Source of the DNA: CAZOLI01 sp964580675
Lineage (GTDB): Bacteria > Planctomycetota > MHYJ01 > CAYXQY01
Direction of reading: 5' to 3'
Length of the DNA: 48,098 nt
NCBI GenBank assembly: GCA_964580675.1
Contig: CAZOLI010000024.1
Span: 1-48,098 of the forward strand
Positions 19,101 to 27,282 of the stretch are shown in pieces. The notes beneath the pieces are model-generated. The model saw nothing but the letters and a program-made list of their open reading frames with translations, had not been told where the DNA came from and did not search any database. The stretch's first letter is position 1, and every line of letters begins with the position of its first letter. A program made the position numbers and the translations under genes.

Positions 19101-19616
19101 TTCCCTGTTCGCACGTAACAATGCGGGAGCAAGCGAAAACAACAGCGGCGACGCAGCGATGGGAGCGGGGTTTGACGTCTCGAACATATCTACAAAGGGA
19201 GCACCCTTCCGGACGACGGAAGAAGAGGTGGAGGAAACAATCCAGCTATTTGATCCCCGGACCCACCAGCGCCTGTAATCAAGTTCATTTTTCCGGATGT
19301 GCAAACCCCTGTAGGTGAGAGCGACCTGTTTTCGATCGGTGTGACCGGTTCCGCTCCATTCCAGTCGAACGGGTCCGTCCTTTTTCCTGTTCAAGAGCCC
19401 CCGGTAAAGTTTCATCTCTCCTTCATCAGGCCGGGCATCGTACGTCTGGAAACGAACCGTTACCGGGGATTTGTTCCCGTAATTTTCCTTAAGCGACTCC
19501 AAAATCTTCCCGAGGGAAACCTTCTTCGTGCCCTGGTCCTCCTGTCCGCGAAGACCGGGAGAGATCAGAAACATGGGAAGAACAGAAAGGAGGAGGAATA
19601 ATCGGCCCGTACTCAT
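16110..19616 (-). CDS. Large exported repeat (TPR/HEAT-like) protein
   Basis: 1168 residues, no overall family recognised. A signal peptide (LFLLLSVLPMFLISPGLRG) is followed by a beta-rich N-terminal domain (about 30-230) recalling LolA-like lipoprotein-binding folds (YRLYFRPGSGRLTEVQIRR). A long helical array follows, with TPR-like pairs such as RFGDLLRKMGLRSRAANAYKK, and the end has HEAT-like helices (RMGAINELVNIGKKITPVL). It is very rich in Arg and Lys. It probably lies in the periplasm or on the outer membrane as a scaffold. The ATG at 19616 has AGGAG seven bases upstream and puts the signal peptide at the terminus; the 20-residue extension to 19676 does not. It follows galK by 52 bp on the same strand. 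Confidence 0.75.
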   Translation of the reverse strand: MSTGRLFLLLSVLPMFLISPGLRGQEDQGTKKVSLGKILESLKENYGNKSPVTVRFQTYDARPDEGEMKLYRGLLNRKKDGPVRLEWSGTGHTDRKQVALTYRGLHIRKNELDYRRWWVRGSNSWIVSSTSSSVVRKGAPFVDMFETSNPAPIAASPLLFSLAPALLRANRERIQVTAEERNGRTYHRVHLAFRPAVASYRLSYRLYFRPGSGRLTEVQIRRHPLPEFPGVRPLELTVSVRGYSEVGGMFLPSSVVFVHENHPKRVIDFHYEMSGEHSTAEWDPVYRWRKKHTENPEELRKELQDASEPSAGQIVSLVDAIVRSEKFDHPQHFLRRFRVRTKSLEEVVGLLERGLRRKPGSVAVNERAAAYLYSTRGLQDRDSREKGLRNMESPSRYVRLLQYRNDMLRDTSDTGESDLEVPTSSYLFEPVIKLFQARRTFRKHDGTAQLVSSFQRHIKDRALLEGSLFVEEFIRRLRGTEKKESLLNKKGVQVLKELSGLSGSDLYILFLARLHSRTGYFKKAGEHYARLSKRRELQPEIKRFILDRGRKAPDLIAKVIEEMDRPDLYLYHIRSLYSTDRERAISLVTELIDSLRRNPDFSFPLHAKNTLKALMEKLLETGEKKRCRHLMKYIMKHESGMVLAGEQFRGLVRKAFGSSLRNLYSLIRHATVPMNVEPFLPFSKALEYARDRLKNREGTETDAEFLVRLIFQVPDLAFDPGLISTILERQTKKYPKNILLQTRFGDLLRKMGLRSRAANAYKKALEARANALKNAKSPYRDQITGIDNYYSVPDHVGASGDLDIANDQPLILKQVLLFRKMDKTKEARRLLAEYQNLYTDRDRWAGVSSSVLTRVNRERQYLAWGFFFAGNPNKAKALMKEAYRMESKEYPAGQYGQSATRNYLVLLDQQKAESKINSFLRSAVERYFRRPSGEVDYDSSILQEAVRRYQKKETEGKVVQLLRRVARAEWRNPGSYLFKDSAGNQLYERHLESQNPEKALGVLVRSYRRELAERKRSLPPDSASLALVNQLSSRGRKPAALIVCRLVDEHKRTGDPLKTKLLELDQSTGLEKFATVLFNQEISEPSERITKTARTQIKRLSSNSMEERMGAINELVNIGKKITPVLKSAMESADKKVRERILRVLKEIAIQDLRRRYGPGSLPVLTLP

Positions 19617-19668
19617 CCGAATTCTCCTGAAAATACGCCCGAACGCCGGCACGAAGTAAAACTGATTT

Positions 19669-20820
19669 TTACACATCTGATGACGATTTTTCCGTTTTTT
19701 TCACCGGTGTCTCACCCGTTACCCTGACAACCGACGGATCGTCAAAACCCGAATAAGCCGTCTCTCTTACCCGGTGCCGGAGTCGCTGTTCCGTCCCCGG
19801 TTTGGCGAGACAAACCACGCAACCGCCAAAACCGGCTCCGGTCAGTTTCGCCCCGTACACGCCTTCCGTCTCCCGGGCGATGTGGACCATCCTGTTCAAT
19901 TCGGGAGTGGAAACCTCACAGTATTCGTCAAGGGATTCATGCGATTCATACATTAATTGCCCGAATTCCGCCAATTCCCCATCCGACAGATGGCGGGCCC
20001 CGTTCCGCACCCGGTCATTCTCCTGCACAATATGACGGATTCTCTGGCTCAGCGGAGAGGGCAAAATGGAAAGCATGACATTCAGACTGGTGCTGGATTC
20101 ACGTCCGAGGAAAAGAATACCATTTTCCTTCAGTGTGTCCACGGCTTCCTCGAATTCGGAGACACGTTCCTGATACGACGTCCCCGAAAGATCCCGACGA
20201 ATCCCCGTGTCCATCACCACGACTTCACACGTGTCAAGGGGCAGGGGAATCCGGGCCGTGTCCTCCGAACGACAATTCAAAAAAAGAGCCTGGCCGGGGT
20301 CGAGACACGCGGACGCATACTGATCCATTATTCCACAGGGAACCCCAACAAAGGAGGTTTCCGCCTCATGGCAGTAGCGAGCTATCGTTTGCCCCGAAAT
20401 GGACTCGCATCCCGAATACGCCAGCATCGCTCGTGCCATGGCAACTTCAAACGCACCGGAGGAGCCAAGTCCTTTTCCCGGGTCGAGAGTGTTTGATACG
20501 TAAAAACATCCCGGTTGAAGATCCAGGCCGTTCTGGATAAGCACCCGGGCCACGCCCCTGGGATAGTCAAGCCAGCCCCCGTGTTTCTCCTTTGCTTCCG
20601 GGTGAAAAGAACGCTTTTCCCCCGTTTCCTCGGAATACACCCGAAACGTCCCGGACGCCTCCTCTCCGGGTCCATACCAGACCCTGACATGCTGTTTCGT
20701 CGCCAGGGGCAACACCAGACCACCGCTGTAATCCGTGTGTTCGCCGATGAGGTTTACGCGGCCCGGTGCCCGTACCGACCCGACCGGATCACGACCAAAT
20801 TGTTCACGAAAAGAACCCAC
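19669..20820 (-). CDS. galK: Galactokinase
   Basis: Phosphorylates alpha-D-galactose with ATP to galactose 1-phosphate, the entry step of the Leloir pathway, in the cytoplasm. All GHMP/galactokinase signatures are present: GRVNLIGEHTDYSGG at the N-terminus, the ATP-binding DPGKGLGSSGAFEVA, the catalytic Asp in GIMDQYAS, and KLTGAGFGGCVV near the end. The 383 residues are normal for the family. The start is a GTG at 20820, limited by an upstream in-frame stop; the ribosome site is weak. No galT, galE or sugar transporter is visible nearby; the next gene downstream is the large repeat protein. Confidence 0.96.
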   Translation of the reverse strand: MGSFREQFGRDPVGSVRAPGRVNLIGEHTDYSGGLVLPLATKQHVRVWYGPGEEASGTFRVYSEETGEKRSFHPEAKEKHGGWLDYPRGVARVLIQNGLDLQPGCFYVSNTLDPGKGLGSSGAFEVAMARAMLAYSGCESISGQTIARYCHEAETSFVGVPCGIMDQYASACLDPGQALFLNCRSEDTARIPLPLDTCEVVVMDTGIRRDLSGTSYQERVSEFEEAVDTLKENGILFLGRESSTSLNVMLSILPSPLSQRIRHIVQENDRVRNGARHLSDGELAEFGQLMYESHESLDEYCEVSTPELNRMVHIARETEGVYGAKLTGAGFGGCVVCLAKPGTEQRLRHRVRETAYSGFDDPSVVRVTGETPVKKTEKSSSDV

Positions 20821-20868
20821 GTTTTCCGACCAGCGAAATGACCGAAATCATTTACATGAAGACGTTGA

Positions 20869-20896
20869 ATTTTACGACATCACCCGAAGAATACAA
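20869..20896 (-). promoter_or_regulatory. Possible galK promoter
   Basis: On the minus strand TTGTAT (20896-20891) and TAAAAT (20874-20869) are 16 bases apart, about 40-50 bases ahead of the galK GTG. Position and spacing fit; the hexamers are moderate. Confidence 0.4.
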
Positions 20897-21141
20897 AACG
20901 CAAACCACGGAAAGAACGACGTACGGTTTCCACAAATTTCCGCATTTTTTTTCCTTTATTCCGGATGTGAATTGTAGGACAACCGGACGGGCCAAATAGC
21001 AACACAACGCCGGACGCACGAAATCCTACATCCCATTAGAGCTCGTGACACATTCATCCCCCCTCCGGAACCTCCCCTGCATCCCGTCCAACCGGCTGCG
21101 GAATGGTTGCAACAAAACGACGGTCCGGACACAAAATTCAT
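20897..21141. other. Intergenic DNA between the galK and M28 promoters
   Basis: This is the core of a 400-bp divergent region. It has no gene. A 7-bp inverted repeat, TGTAGGA at 20973-20979 and TCCTACA at 21024-21030, is separated by 44 bases and could be a pair of half-sites for a regulator or chance. A T-run near 20945 precedes it. Confidence 0.35.
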
Positions 21142-21171
21142 TTGATTTTCCGAGGAAAACCTTCGTATATT
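21142..21171 (+). promoter_or_regulatory. Sigma-70-like promoter for the M28 peptidase
   Basis: TTGATT at 21142-21147 and TATATT at 21166-21171, 18 bases apart, predict a start near 21178 and a leader of about 43 bases that contains the AGGAG ribosome site. Confidence 0.5.
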
Positions 21172-21220
21172 ACACCCCTTGCTCGACAGCAACGGACGGT
21201 TCGATAATAGGAGAAAGGCC

Positions 21221-22549
21221 ATGTCCGACAACCACGAATGGATCGGCAAAACGTATCTTTCCGACTTCGGCTGGAACGTGCTGGAAGACCTTGCCGAAAT
21301 CGGGGCGCGACTGGGAGCCAGCGAGGGGGAACGAAAAGGACACGACCGGGTGAGAAAAGCCTTTCGGAAAGCCGGGCTCCGTAATATAAATGAACACACC
21401 TTTCAGATGACCCGCTGGCGTCGATCCGGCGCCGGGGTCAAACTGAACAAACCCCGGGACCGAACGTTCGACGCGATAGCCCTTCCGGGGAGCCCGAGTG
21501 GTCAGGTCCGGGGGGAGGTCGAACATCTCCACCATGGATTGCCGGAGGACTTCGAAAACAGAAACCTATCGGGGAAAATCGTCATCGCCCGATCGGACGT
21601 TCCCTCGTATTACGACCGCTGGATTCACCGCCGTGAGAAATACTACCGTGCCGTGGATGCGGGGGCCGATGCCTTCGTGTTTCAAAATCACGTGGAAGGC
21701 TGTCTTCCGCCGACCGGTTCCCTTGGTGGCGGAGAAAAGGTACTTGGGGAAATTCCCGCCGTTGGCATCAGCAAAGAAACAGGGGCTCATATTCAGCGAT
21801 ATACGCAAAACAGCCAGGTAGAGGGAACCGTGGAAGTACAGGCCCAAATTGACGAAGGCACGTCACAGAACGTGACGGGAGAGGTGGGTCCTGACACAGA
21901 TGAAACCATTCTGGTAGGAGCACACGTCGATGGTCACGACATCAGTCAGGCGGCGATCGACAATGGGGCCGGAACAGCCATTGTTTGTGAAATTGCCCGG
22001 ATCCTCTCCGATCTCGAGGATCAGCTCAAAACCCGGGTTCGTCTCATCGGCTTTGGCGCGGAGGAACTGGGCCTTATCGGTTCACAGCGATATGCCCGGG
22101 ACCATGCACTGGACGACCTGAAGCTGGTCGTCAACTGTGACGGAATCGGCCGGGGCCGGAACATGAAAGTGCACACAAATGAATTTGAAGGAATTACACC
22201 GATCGTGGAGTCCGTTGCCGATCGGGCGCACCATCCGATAGAAGCCGTGCCCGAGATGGTCCTTCACAGTGATCACTGGCCCTTTGTCTGGAACGGTGTT
22301 CCCGGAATCATGGTGAGTTCGGAAACGGGGGAACAGGGGCGTGGCTTCGGTCACACGTATGCCGATACGCTCGAAAAAGTCGACGTACGGGAGATCCGGG
22401 AACACGCAATTCTGGCGACAATGATGATTCAGGAGTTTGCCCGTACCGACGTGGACATCCCCCGTCGGGACCCCGAAAACATTCAGGAGCAACTCGAACA
22501 AAAAGGCCACGACACCTGGATGAAAACCGCTCGAGACTGGCCCTTTTAA
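21221..22549 (+). CDS. M28-family zinc aminopeptidase with PA-like insert
   Basis: A 442-residue di-zinc exopeptidase. The M28 ligand set is complete: His235 and Asp237 (GAHVDGHD), the bridging Asp247 (DNGAG), the catalytic base and ligand Glu281-Glu282 (GAEELGLIGS), Asp307 (VNCDGIG) and His352 (HSDHWPF). Residues about 80-215 (SGKIVIARSDVP, GADAFVFQNH) look like the protease-associated domain common in these enzymes. There is no signal peptide, so it probably trims peptides or a dipeptide in the cytoplasm. The ATG at 21221 has AGGAG eight bases upstream; the longer frame begins inside the promoter. Monocistronic by its surroundings. Confidence 0.92.
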   Translation: MSDNHEWIGKTYLSDFGWNVLEDLAEIGARLGASEGERKGHDRVRKAFRKAGLRNINEHTFQMTRWRRSGAGVKLNKPRDRTFDAIALPGSPSGQVRGEVEHLHHGLPEDFENRNLSGKIVIARSDVPSYYDRWIHRREKYYRAVDAGADAFVFQNHVEGCLPPTGSLGGGEKVLGEIPAVGISKETGAHIQRYTQNSQVEGTVEVQAQIDEGTSQNVTGEVGPDTDETILVGAHVDGHDISQAAIDNGAGTAIVCEIARILSDLEDQLKTRVRLIGFGAEELGLIGSQRYARDHALDDLKLVVNCDGIGRGRNMKVHTNEFEGITPIVESVADRAHHPIEAVPEMVLHSDHWPFVWNGVPGIMVSSETGEQGRGFGHTYADTLEKVDVREIREHAILATMMIQEFARTDVDIPRRDPENIQEQLEQKGHDTWMKTARDWPF

Positions 22550-22783
22550 CACCCGACCTCCGGGCACATGGCCAGGCACAACCGGCCGGTTGTCAGTTCT
22601 GCGACATCTCCAGACAACCAATAAATTAAGCGTAACTATTTTTTACCAAACAACTTACATCATTATCGAACCGTTGTGTAAAGCCTGATTAACATCGCCA
22701 TGCATTATTCTGCTGTCATTCTTACAGTACAAACCATAAGATGTTTTTCTCAAAGAGGTTATGTGGGGTTATTGAGGGGGAAG
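22550..22783. other. Intergenic region before the FHA-CAP gene
   Basis: Part of a 306-bp gap. Besides the perfect palindrome at 22578-22593 it is AT-rich and shows no coding content. Short GTAAC/TTACC words occur near 22632-22647, but not in the arrangement seen upstream of the pilin gene. Confidence 0.35.
22578..22593. repeat. 16-bp perfect palindrome
   Basis: ACAACCGGCCGGTTGT reads the same on both strands. It lies about 30 bases after the M28 peptidase stop. With no loop and no T-run it is not a classic terminator; it might be a protein-binding dyad or an RNA end structure. Confidence 0.5.
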
Positions 22784-22799
22784 CGGCATGAAACTTGCA
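22784..22799 (+). promoter_or_regulatory. Sigma-54-like promoter of the FHA-CAP gene
   Basis: CGGCATGAAACTTGCA matches the -24/-12 element: GG at 22785-22786 and GC at 22797-22798 with the strict 10-base interval, and a perfect TTGCA. The first T and one C of the consensus differ. The predicted start near 22810 leaves a 45-base leader to the ATG at 22856. Confidence 0.5.
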
Positions 22800-22855
22800 C
22801 TTGGGTAGGGTGATTCATCTGCGAACCAATGCCAGTTCAATTTCTGTAGATTGAT

Positions 22856-25800
22856 ATGAAACGCATTCAGATAACTGAGAACGACGGAGACATTACGTAT
22901 GACTGGGATGAGGAGGAGCGGCTTGTTTTCGGTCGTGGAAAAAAGGCCGACATCGTTCTGGACGAAAAAAAGATTTCACGCGCGCACTGCTGTCTGAAGA
23001 AAGAGAGGGGGAAGATATATCTCGAGGACCTTGACTCCTCCAACGGCACGTATGTCGATGGAGAGAAAGTGGACCGGGTGGAACTTCAGGAAGGCGACAC
23101 ATTTGTGCTCGGTGATGTGACCATCACCTTCGCCCCGGGGCGGGACGAAAAGGAGGAACAGAAGAAGACCCCCTCCCCCCGGAGCAGCACCTCCCCCTCC
23201 GACACAAGCGTGACCCCATCAACCAAGACGGACAACGTCGGGAAGATGCCAATTTCTCAGAAATACGTTCGCGCCGGTCTCGCCATAGTGGGCCTGTTCG
23301 CGCTGCTGCTGATCGGAAGTTATTTTTATAACCGCCATAAAGCGAGGGTGGATGCCCGCAAACTTCTTTCCCGGATACGGTCCCTCCACGAGGAGGAACA
23401 CGAACACAGGAAAGCCCTGAATCTTATTCAGGACAAATTGCTGAGGGCGTATCCGGACACGGCTGCTGCCGGAAAAGCCCGGAAGCTCGGGGCCGAGATC
23501 AAGAACGTTGTTGATGAGCAGAACAACCTCCAGGAAAAATATCAGGACCTGATCCGGGAATATCGGAACTATCACCCGGTCCATCCCCGTCAGAAACTGG
23601 CCAAGCGACGGGAATTCATACAGGACCTGAACGCGTTCAAAGAAGATCACCGGGCGTTTCTGAAGAAACACCCAAACACCACCGGACCCATCGGGCGCAG
23701 GACCCTGAGAGCCGTGGTGAACGCGAAAATTGAAGAAGTGAAGAATCGCCCCAAGGATTTCCTTCGGGAGTACTTCAGCAACGTGCGGGAAACCGTATCG
23801 GACCATCTGTCCAAGAGGAGGTTGGGCCAGGCGGTGAGTCTCGCCGAAACGCTGAAAAAGGATCTGGAGGGAACCGCCTGGGCGGACAAAGCCCGGAATC
23901 TTTTCGAGGAAACCACATCCGAAGTGGACATTGTCTACAACGAGGTGCTGGACCGGGCGAAAAAACACATCAACGAAAAACAATACCAGAAAGCCCTGAA
24001 GATCTACCAATCCGAGAAAGAAGCTTTTAAGGGAACGGAGCGTTTCGTGGACCTGCAGGACCTCATCTACGAAACCAAAGACCTGGCCCGGGGCAAAAAA
24101 CGAAAAGAGAAACGAAAAAAACGCCGGAAGCGCATACGGAAAGACGTTCTGGAAAAACTAAACACCGCCCGAAAAAAACAGGAGAACGGTCGTTATACCG
24201 AGGCCAGGGACATATACGCCGCCGTTCTCGAACGATCCGACCTCTCCGACGTTGGACTGTCCTCCCTCAAGGACAGAGCCCGGAAAATGAAGAAACAGAT
24301 CGATCTGCTTGCCTCCCTCAAATCCAAATTTATAGAAGCCATAAACAACGGGCGTGTTTCCGGAGAGTGGAAACTGAACAAAAAAGTAAACGGGGCCAGG
24401 TACGCCACGATTGTGCGTGCCGGCAAAACGGCCCTCCGGCTTGAATTTGGTTCGGACAAATACATTAAACGAGAATGGGACCGCCTGGATCCCGGTCAGC
24501 TCGTCCGGCTGTTCCGTCGGCTTGACCTGAAGACGAACGAGACGTTTGCCCTGGCCAAATACGCCTGGAAACACGACGCCACCTCCATGGCATCCGAGAT
24601 GCTGCACCAGTTGCACCAGGAAAATCCGGATCTGAAATCACGCGTGTACAAACTGGTTGCCCAATGGAAGGACACCGAAATTCCGGAGGAGGGATTCACC
24701 TACTTCGAAAAAACCAGGGAATTCCTCACGCCGGATGAACTCCGGTACGCCGAACTCCGCGTCGAACGAAAAGAGATTCTGAAAAAGGTCCGGAACGGAA
24801 ACGAGAAAGCCTTCCAAAAAGCCTTTTCCCGATTCGAGGAAATCAGAAAAAAGGACGACGTCCGGGAGGAGTTCAAAAAGAACCTGACGAAATCAATCCG
24901 GAAAGCTCTTCTGAAACGGCGGAACAAACTCTACAAAGAACTGAAAGGCGTTGGAAGCCGAGGGGACGTGGGCGAACTCCGCCAATTAAAAGTGGAGCTG
25001 AACAAACGTCGAAAGGTAGCGATGAACCTCATAATGGACAAAGACCTCTACCCCTATCCCTACGATGAAAGCAAATTCACTGATTCGGACAAACAGACGT
25101 TTCTTTCCTGGATAGACGAAAACTGGCAAAAAGTCGGTCAAACCAAAAGCGAACGGTGGAAGAACAAAGGAAAGAAACTAAAAAATTACCTCCGTGAACA
25201 GACCGGCAAACAATACCAGAACACGGTCCAGGGCCTTGTAAAACGGCTTGTGGACTGGGTCAGGTTGCTCTGGAACAATCCGGGGAAGGAAATCGCCATC
25301 AGCGCAACAACCCGGGATAAAATCGAAACCCTTCGAACCATTGACGAAAAATACCTTTCCCGGGTAAACGGTTCACCACCGGAGGACAAATCCGTCGACG
25401 CAATCTACGGAATGTTAAACGAAAAAGTGAACCTGAAAACATACGCCCTGGATAGCTCGGAGTCCAGTCGGATTTCGTGGAACAGGAAAGTGAAAAAATA
25501 CAACGTAAACTTCACAAAAGCCCACGACTACATCAAGGAAAAAGAACTGAAACAGGTCCAGATCACCAACGATTACCGGGCCATGATGGGCAGCCACCGG
25601 GTGACAATCAACCTCAAACTCGTAAAATGTGCCCGCAAACACAGTGAGTACATGAAGCGAACGGGAAATTTCAGCCACAACGAGGACCGTGCTGGTTACG
25701 AAACCCCCAACGACCGAGCCCAGAAAGCAGGCTACAACGGAAACGTCAGCGAAAACATACACCGTGGAAGCGGCAATCCGAAAGGAGCGTTTAAGAGCTG

Positions 25801-25942
25801 GTTCGGCAGTGCCGGGCACCACCGAAACATGGTAAACCCGAGCTGGAGATGCCTTGGCTCCGGCGTTGCAGGGACCTTCTGGACCCAGAATTTCGGCAGC
25901 AAACAGCCAGACCTTGAAGAATACCTGAAACAGGGAAATTAA
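22856..25942 (+). CDS. FHA domain - membrane helix - helical region - CAP domain protein
   Basis: A 1028-residue protein with an unusual order. Residues about 20-95 are an FHA domain with its phosphothreonine-binding signature (FGRGKKADIVL, ISRAHC, LDSSNGTYVDG). A Ser/Pro/Thr linker and one membrane helix (about 138-158, AGLAIVGLFALLLIGSYFY) follow. About 740 residues of very basic, Lys/Arg/Glu-rich helices with coiled-coil character come next. Residues about 900-1010 form a CAP/SCP domain (ARKHSEYMKRTGNFSHNE, AGYNGNVSENI, SAGHHRNMVNPSW). This suggests a cytoplasmic phosphopeptide reader joined to an extracytoplasmic CAP head. No Ser/Thr kinase gene is in the window. The ribosome site is weak; the start is fixed by the FHA beginning. 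Confidence 0.88.
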   Translation: MKRIQITENDGDITYDWDEEERLVFGRGKKADIVLDEKKISRAHCCLKKERGKIYLEDLDSSNGTYVDGEKVDRVELQEGDTFVLGDVTITFAPGRDEKEEQKKTPSPRSSTSPSDTSVTPSTKTDNVGKMPISQKYVRAGLAIVGLFALLLIGSYFYNRHKARVDARKLLSRIRSLHEEEHEHRKALNLIQDKLLRAYPDTAAAGKARKLGAEIKNVVDEQNNLQEKYQDLIREYRNYHPVHPRQKLAKRREFIQDLNAFKEDHRAFLKKHPNTTGPIGRRTLRAVVNAKIEEVKNRPKDFLREYFSNVRETVSDHLSKRRLGQAVSLAETLKKDLEGTAWADKARNLFEETTSEVDIVYNEVLDRAKKHINEKQYQKALKIYQSEKEAFKGTERFVDLQDLIYETKDLARGKKRKEKRKKRRKRIRKDVLEKLNTARKKQENGRYTEARDIYAAVLERSDLSDVGLSSLKDRARKMKKQIDLLASLKSKFIEAINNGRVSGEWKLNKKVNGARYATIVRAGKTALRLEFGSDKYIKREWDRLDPGQLVRLFRRLDLKTNETFALAKYAWKHDATSMASEMLHQLHQENPDLKSRVYKLVAQWKDTEIPEEGFTYFEKTREFLTPDELRYAELRVERKEILKKVRNGNEKAFQKAFSRFEEIRKKDDVREEFKKNLTKSIRKALLKRRNKLYKELKGVGSRGDVGELRQLKVELNKRRKVAMNLIMDKDLYPYPYDESKFTDSDKQTFLSWIDENWQKVGQTKSERWKNKGKKLKNYLREQTGKQYQNTVQGLVKRLVDWVRLLWNNPGKEIAISATTRDKIETLRTIDEKYLSRVNGSPPEDKSVDAIYGMLNEKVNLKTYALDSSESSRISWNRKVKKYNVNFTKAHDYIKEKELKQVQITNDYRAMMGSHRVTINLKLVKCARKHSEYMKRTGNFSHNEDRAGYETPNDRAQKAGYNGNVSENIHRGSGNPKGAFKSWFGSAGHHRNMVNPSWRCLGSGVAGTFWTQNFGSKQPDLEEYLKQGN

Positions 25943-26254
25943 AAACCGTCCCGGCGGGGAACGACATCCGACGCGGGCTTCGGAGATCATCCCGTTCCTT
26001 CTTCTGGCCAAATTAGATCTGCAGCCACTCCCTTCATGTAACCGGGCCGGAAATTATTAATACTCACTGATCTAAATTCATGCCGGTTGAAGAGACCGGA
26101 ATACCCGGTATTTCCCCCTTCATCCATTTGTTCACCCTACCTGTATCACTTTTGCTTCACCGGGCATTAAGGGGTAAAAAACGGGAGACGGTTACTGTAA
26201 GATTGGATACAGGCGACGAACCAATGAAATGAATTGTGCTCTCTCCATGGTTTA
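25943..26254. other. Intergenic region before the YvcK-like gene
   Basis: 312 bp with no gene. A short dyad, AATACC-C-GGTATT, lies at 26100-26112. I found no convincing promoter pair or sigma-54 element. The start of the YvcK-like gene lacks a Shine-Dalgarno, so its promoter or leader may be unusual. Confidence 0.35.
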
Positions 26255-27274
26255 ATGGATGATCAAAATCGACCTTTCGTGGTCACCCTTGGTGCCGGGA
26301 CCGGACAGCGGATGGTGCTGAAAGGACTTGAGGCACTTCCGGTTGAGGTGACCGCCGTGGTAAATGTGACGGACAACGGTGGTCACACGGGCTACCTTCG
26401 AAAGCAGCTGGACATCCCGGCTGTGGGTGATCTGCGGCAGTGTATTTCGGCTTTGGCCGGTGAGGAAGAACTTCTTGGCCAGCTCCTCGACGTGCGATTC
26501 TCCGAAAACGACCTTGAAGGCACACAGCTTGGGAACCTCATTCTGTCGGCCCTTCTGGAACGAAGCGGATCACTATCGAATGCAGCCGAGGAACTGTGCA
26601 ATGCCCTACTTCCCGAACATCTTTCCGTGAAACCGGTATCGGATGAGAGCGGTCAGGTAGGGGCGGTACTGGAAAACAGTGAACGCATTGTTGGGGAATG
26701 GCAAATAATTGAACGGGAAACCCATTCGCCCATCGACCGAATATTTCACGAACCCGAAATCACCGCCGGCGAGGACGTCATCGGTGCAATTGACCGTGCG
26801 GATCACCTCCTTCTTTCCCCGGGCAACCTGTACACAGGGGTTCTGTCCTGCGTGAACACCGAAAACGTATCCGGAGCCATTCAGCGGAGTGATGCTCCCC
26901 TCACATACATCTGCAACCTGCTGACGTTTCCTCCATTGACCGACGGCTACACGGCGTGGGATCATATGCGTCCACTGGAAGAAACCATCAACCGTCCCAT
27001 CGACACCGTATTGATAAATAACGATTACTCCGTGTTTCCCGACGACATCCCGGACCCCATCTCCGGCAAATCGTCTGAACCCGTTCCTTTCGAAAACATC
27101 CCGGACCGCATCCGGGTCATCACCAAATCGTTTGTCGCGGGGGCCGATGAGCTGGCCGGTGAACAGACCCACCGGTCAGGATCGGAACGGTACAAAACCA
27201 CCCCACACACATACCGTCATGATCCGTCCGTCCTTTCAACCACATTTCGAGAGTTGTTTTCAACGCGGGGATAG
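26255..27274 (+). CDS. Divergent YvcK/CofD-like (gluconeogenesis factor) protein
   Basis: A 339-residue cytoplasmic protein. It keeps the YvcK pattern in altered form: LGAGTGQRMVLKGL for the usual GGGTG loop, VVNVTDNGGHTGYLR for the ADDGGSSGRLR stretch, AVGDLRQCISAL, QLGNLILSAL and LLSPGNLYTGVL. YvcK binds UDP-sugars and tunes carbon flux and cell-wall precursor supply; CofD is a related transferase. The replaced glycines and aspartates mean the ligand may differ. I chose the ATG at 26255; a TTG at 26234 is the only alternative. The next gene, for a membrane protein, starts nine bases downstream on the same strand. Confidence 0.8.
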   Translation: MDDQNRPFVVTLGAGTGQRMVLKGLEALPVEVTAVVNVTDNGGHTGYLRKQLDIPAVGDLRQCISALAGEEELLGQLLDVRFSENDLEGTQLGNLILSALLERSGSLSNAAEELCNALLPEHLSVKPVSDESGQVGAVLENSERIVGEWQIIERETHSPIDRIFHEPEITAGEDVIGAIDRADHLLLSPGNLYTGVLSCVNTENVSGAIQRSDAPLTYICNLLTFPPLTDGYTAWDHMRPLEETINRPIDTVLINNDYSVFPDDIPDPISGKSSEPVPFENIPDRIRVITKSFVAGADELAGEQTHRSGSERYKTTPHTYRHDPSVLSTTFRELFSTRG

Positions 27275-27282
27275 GGGCAAAC

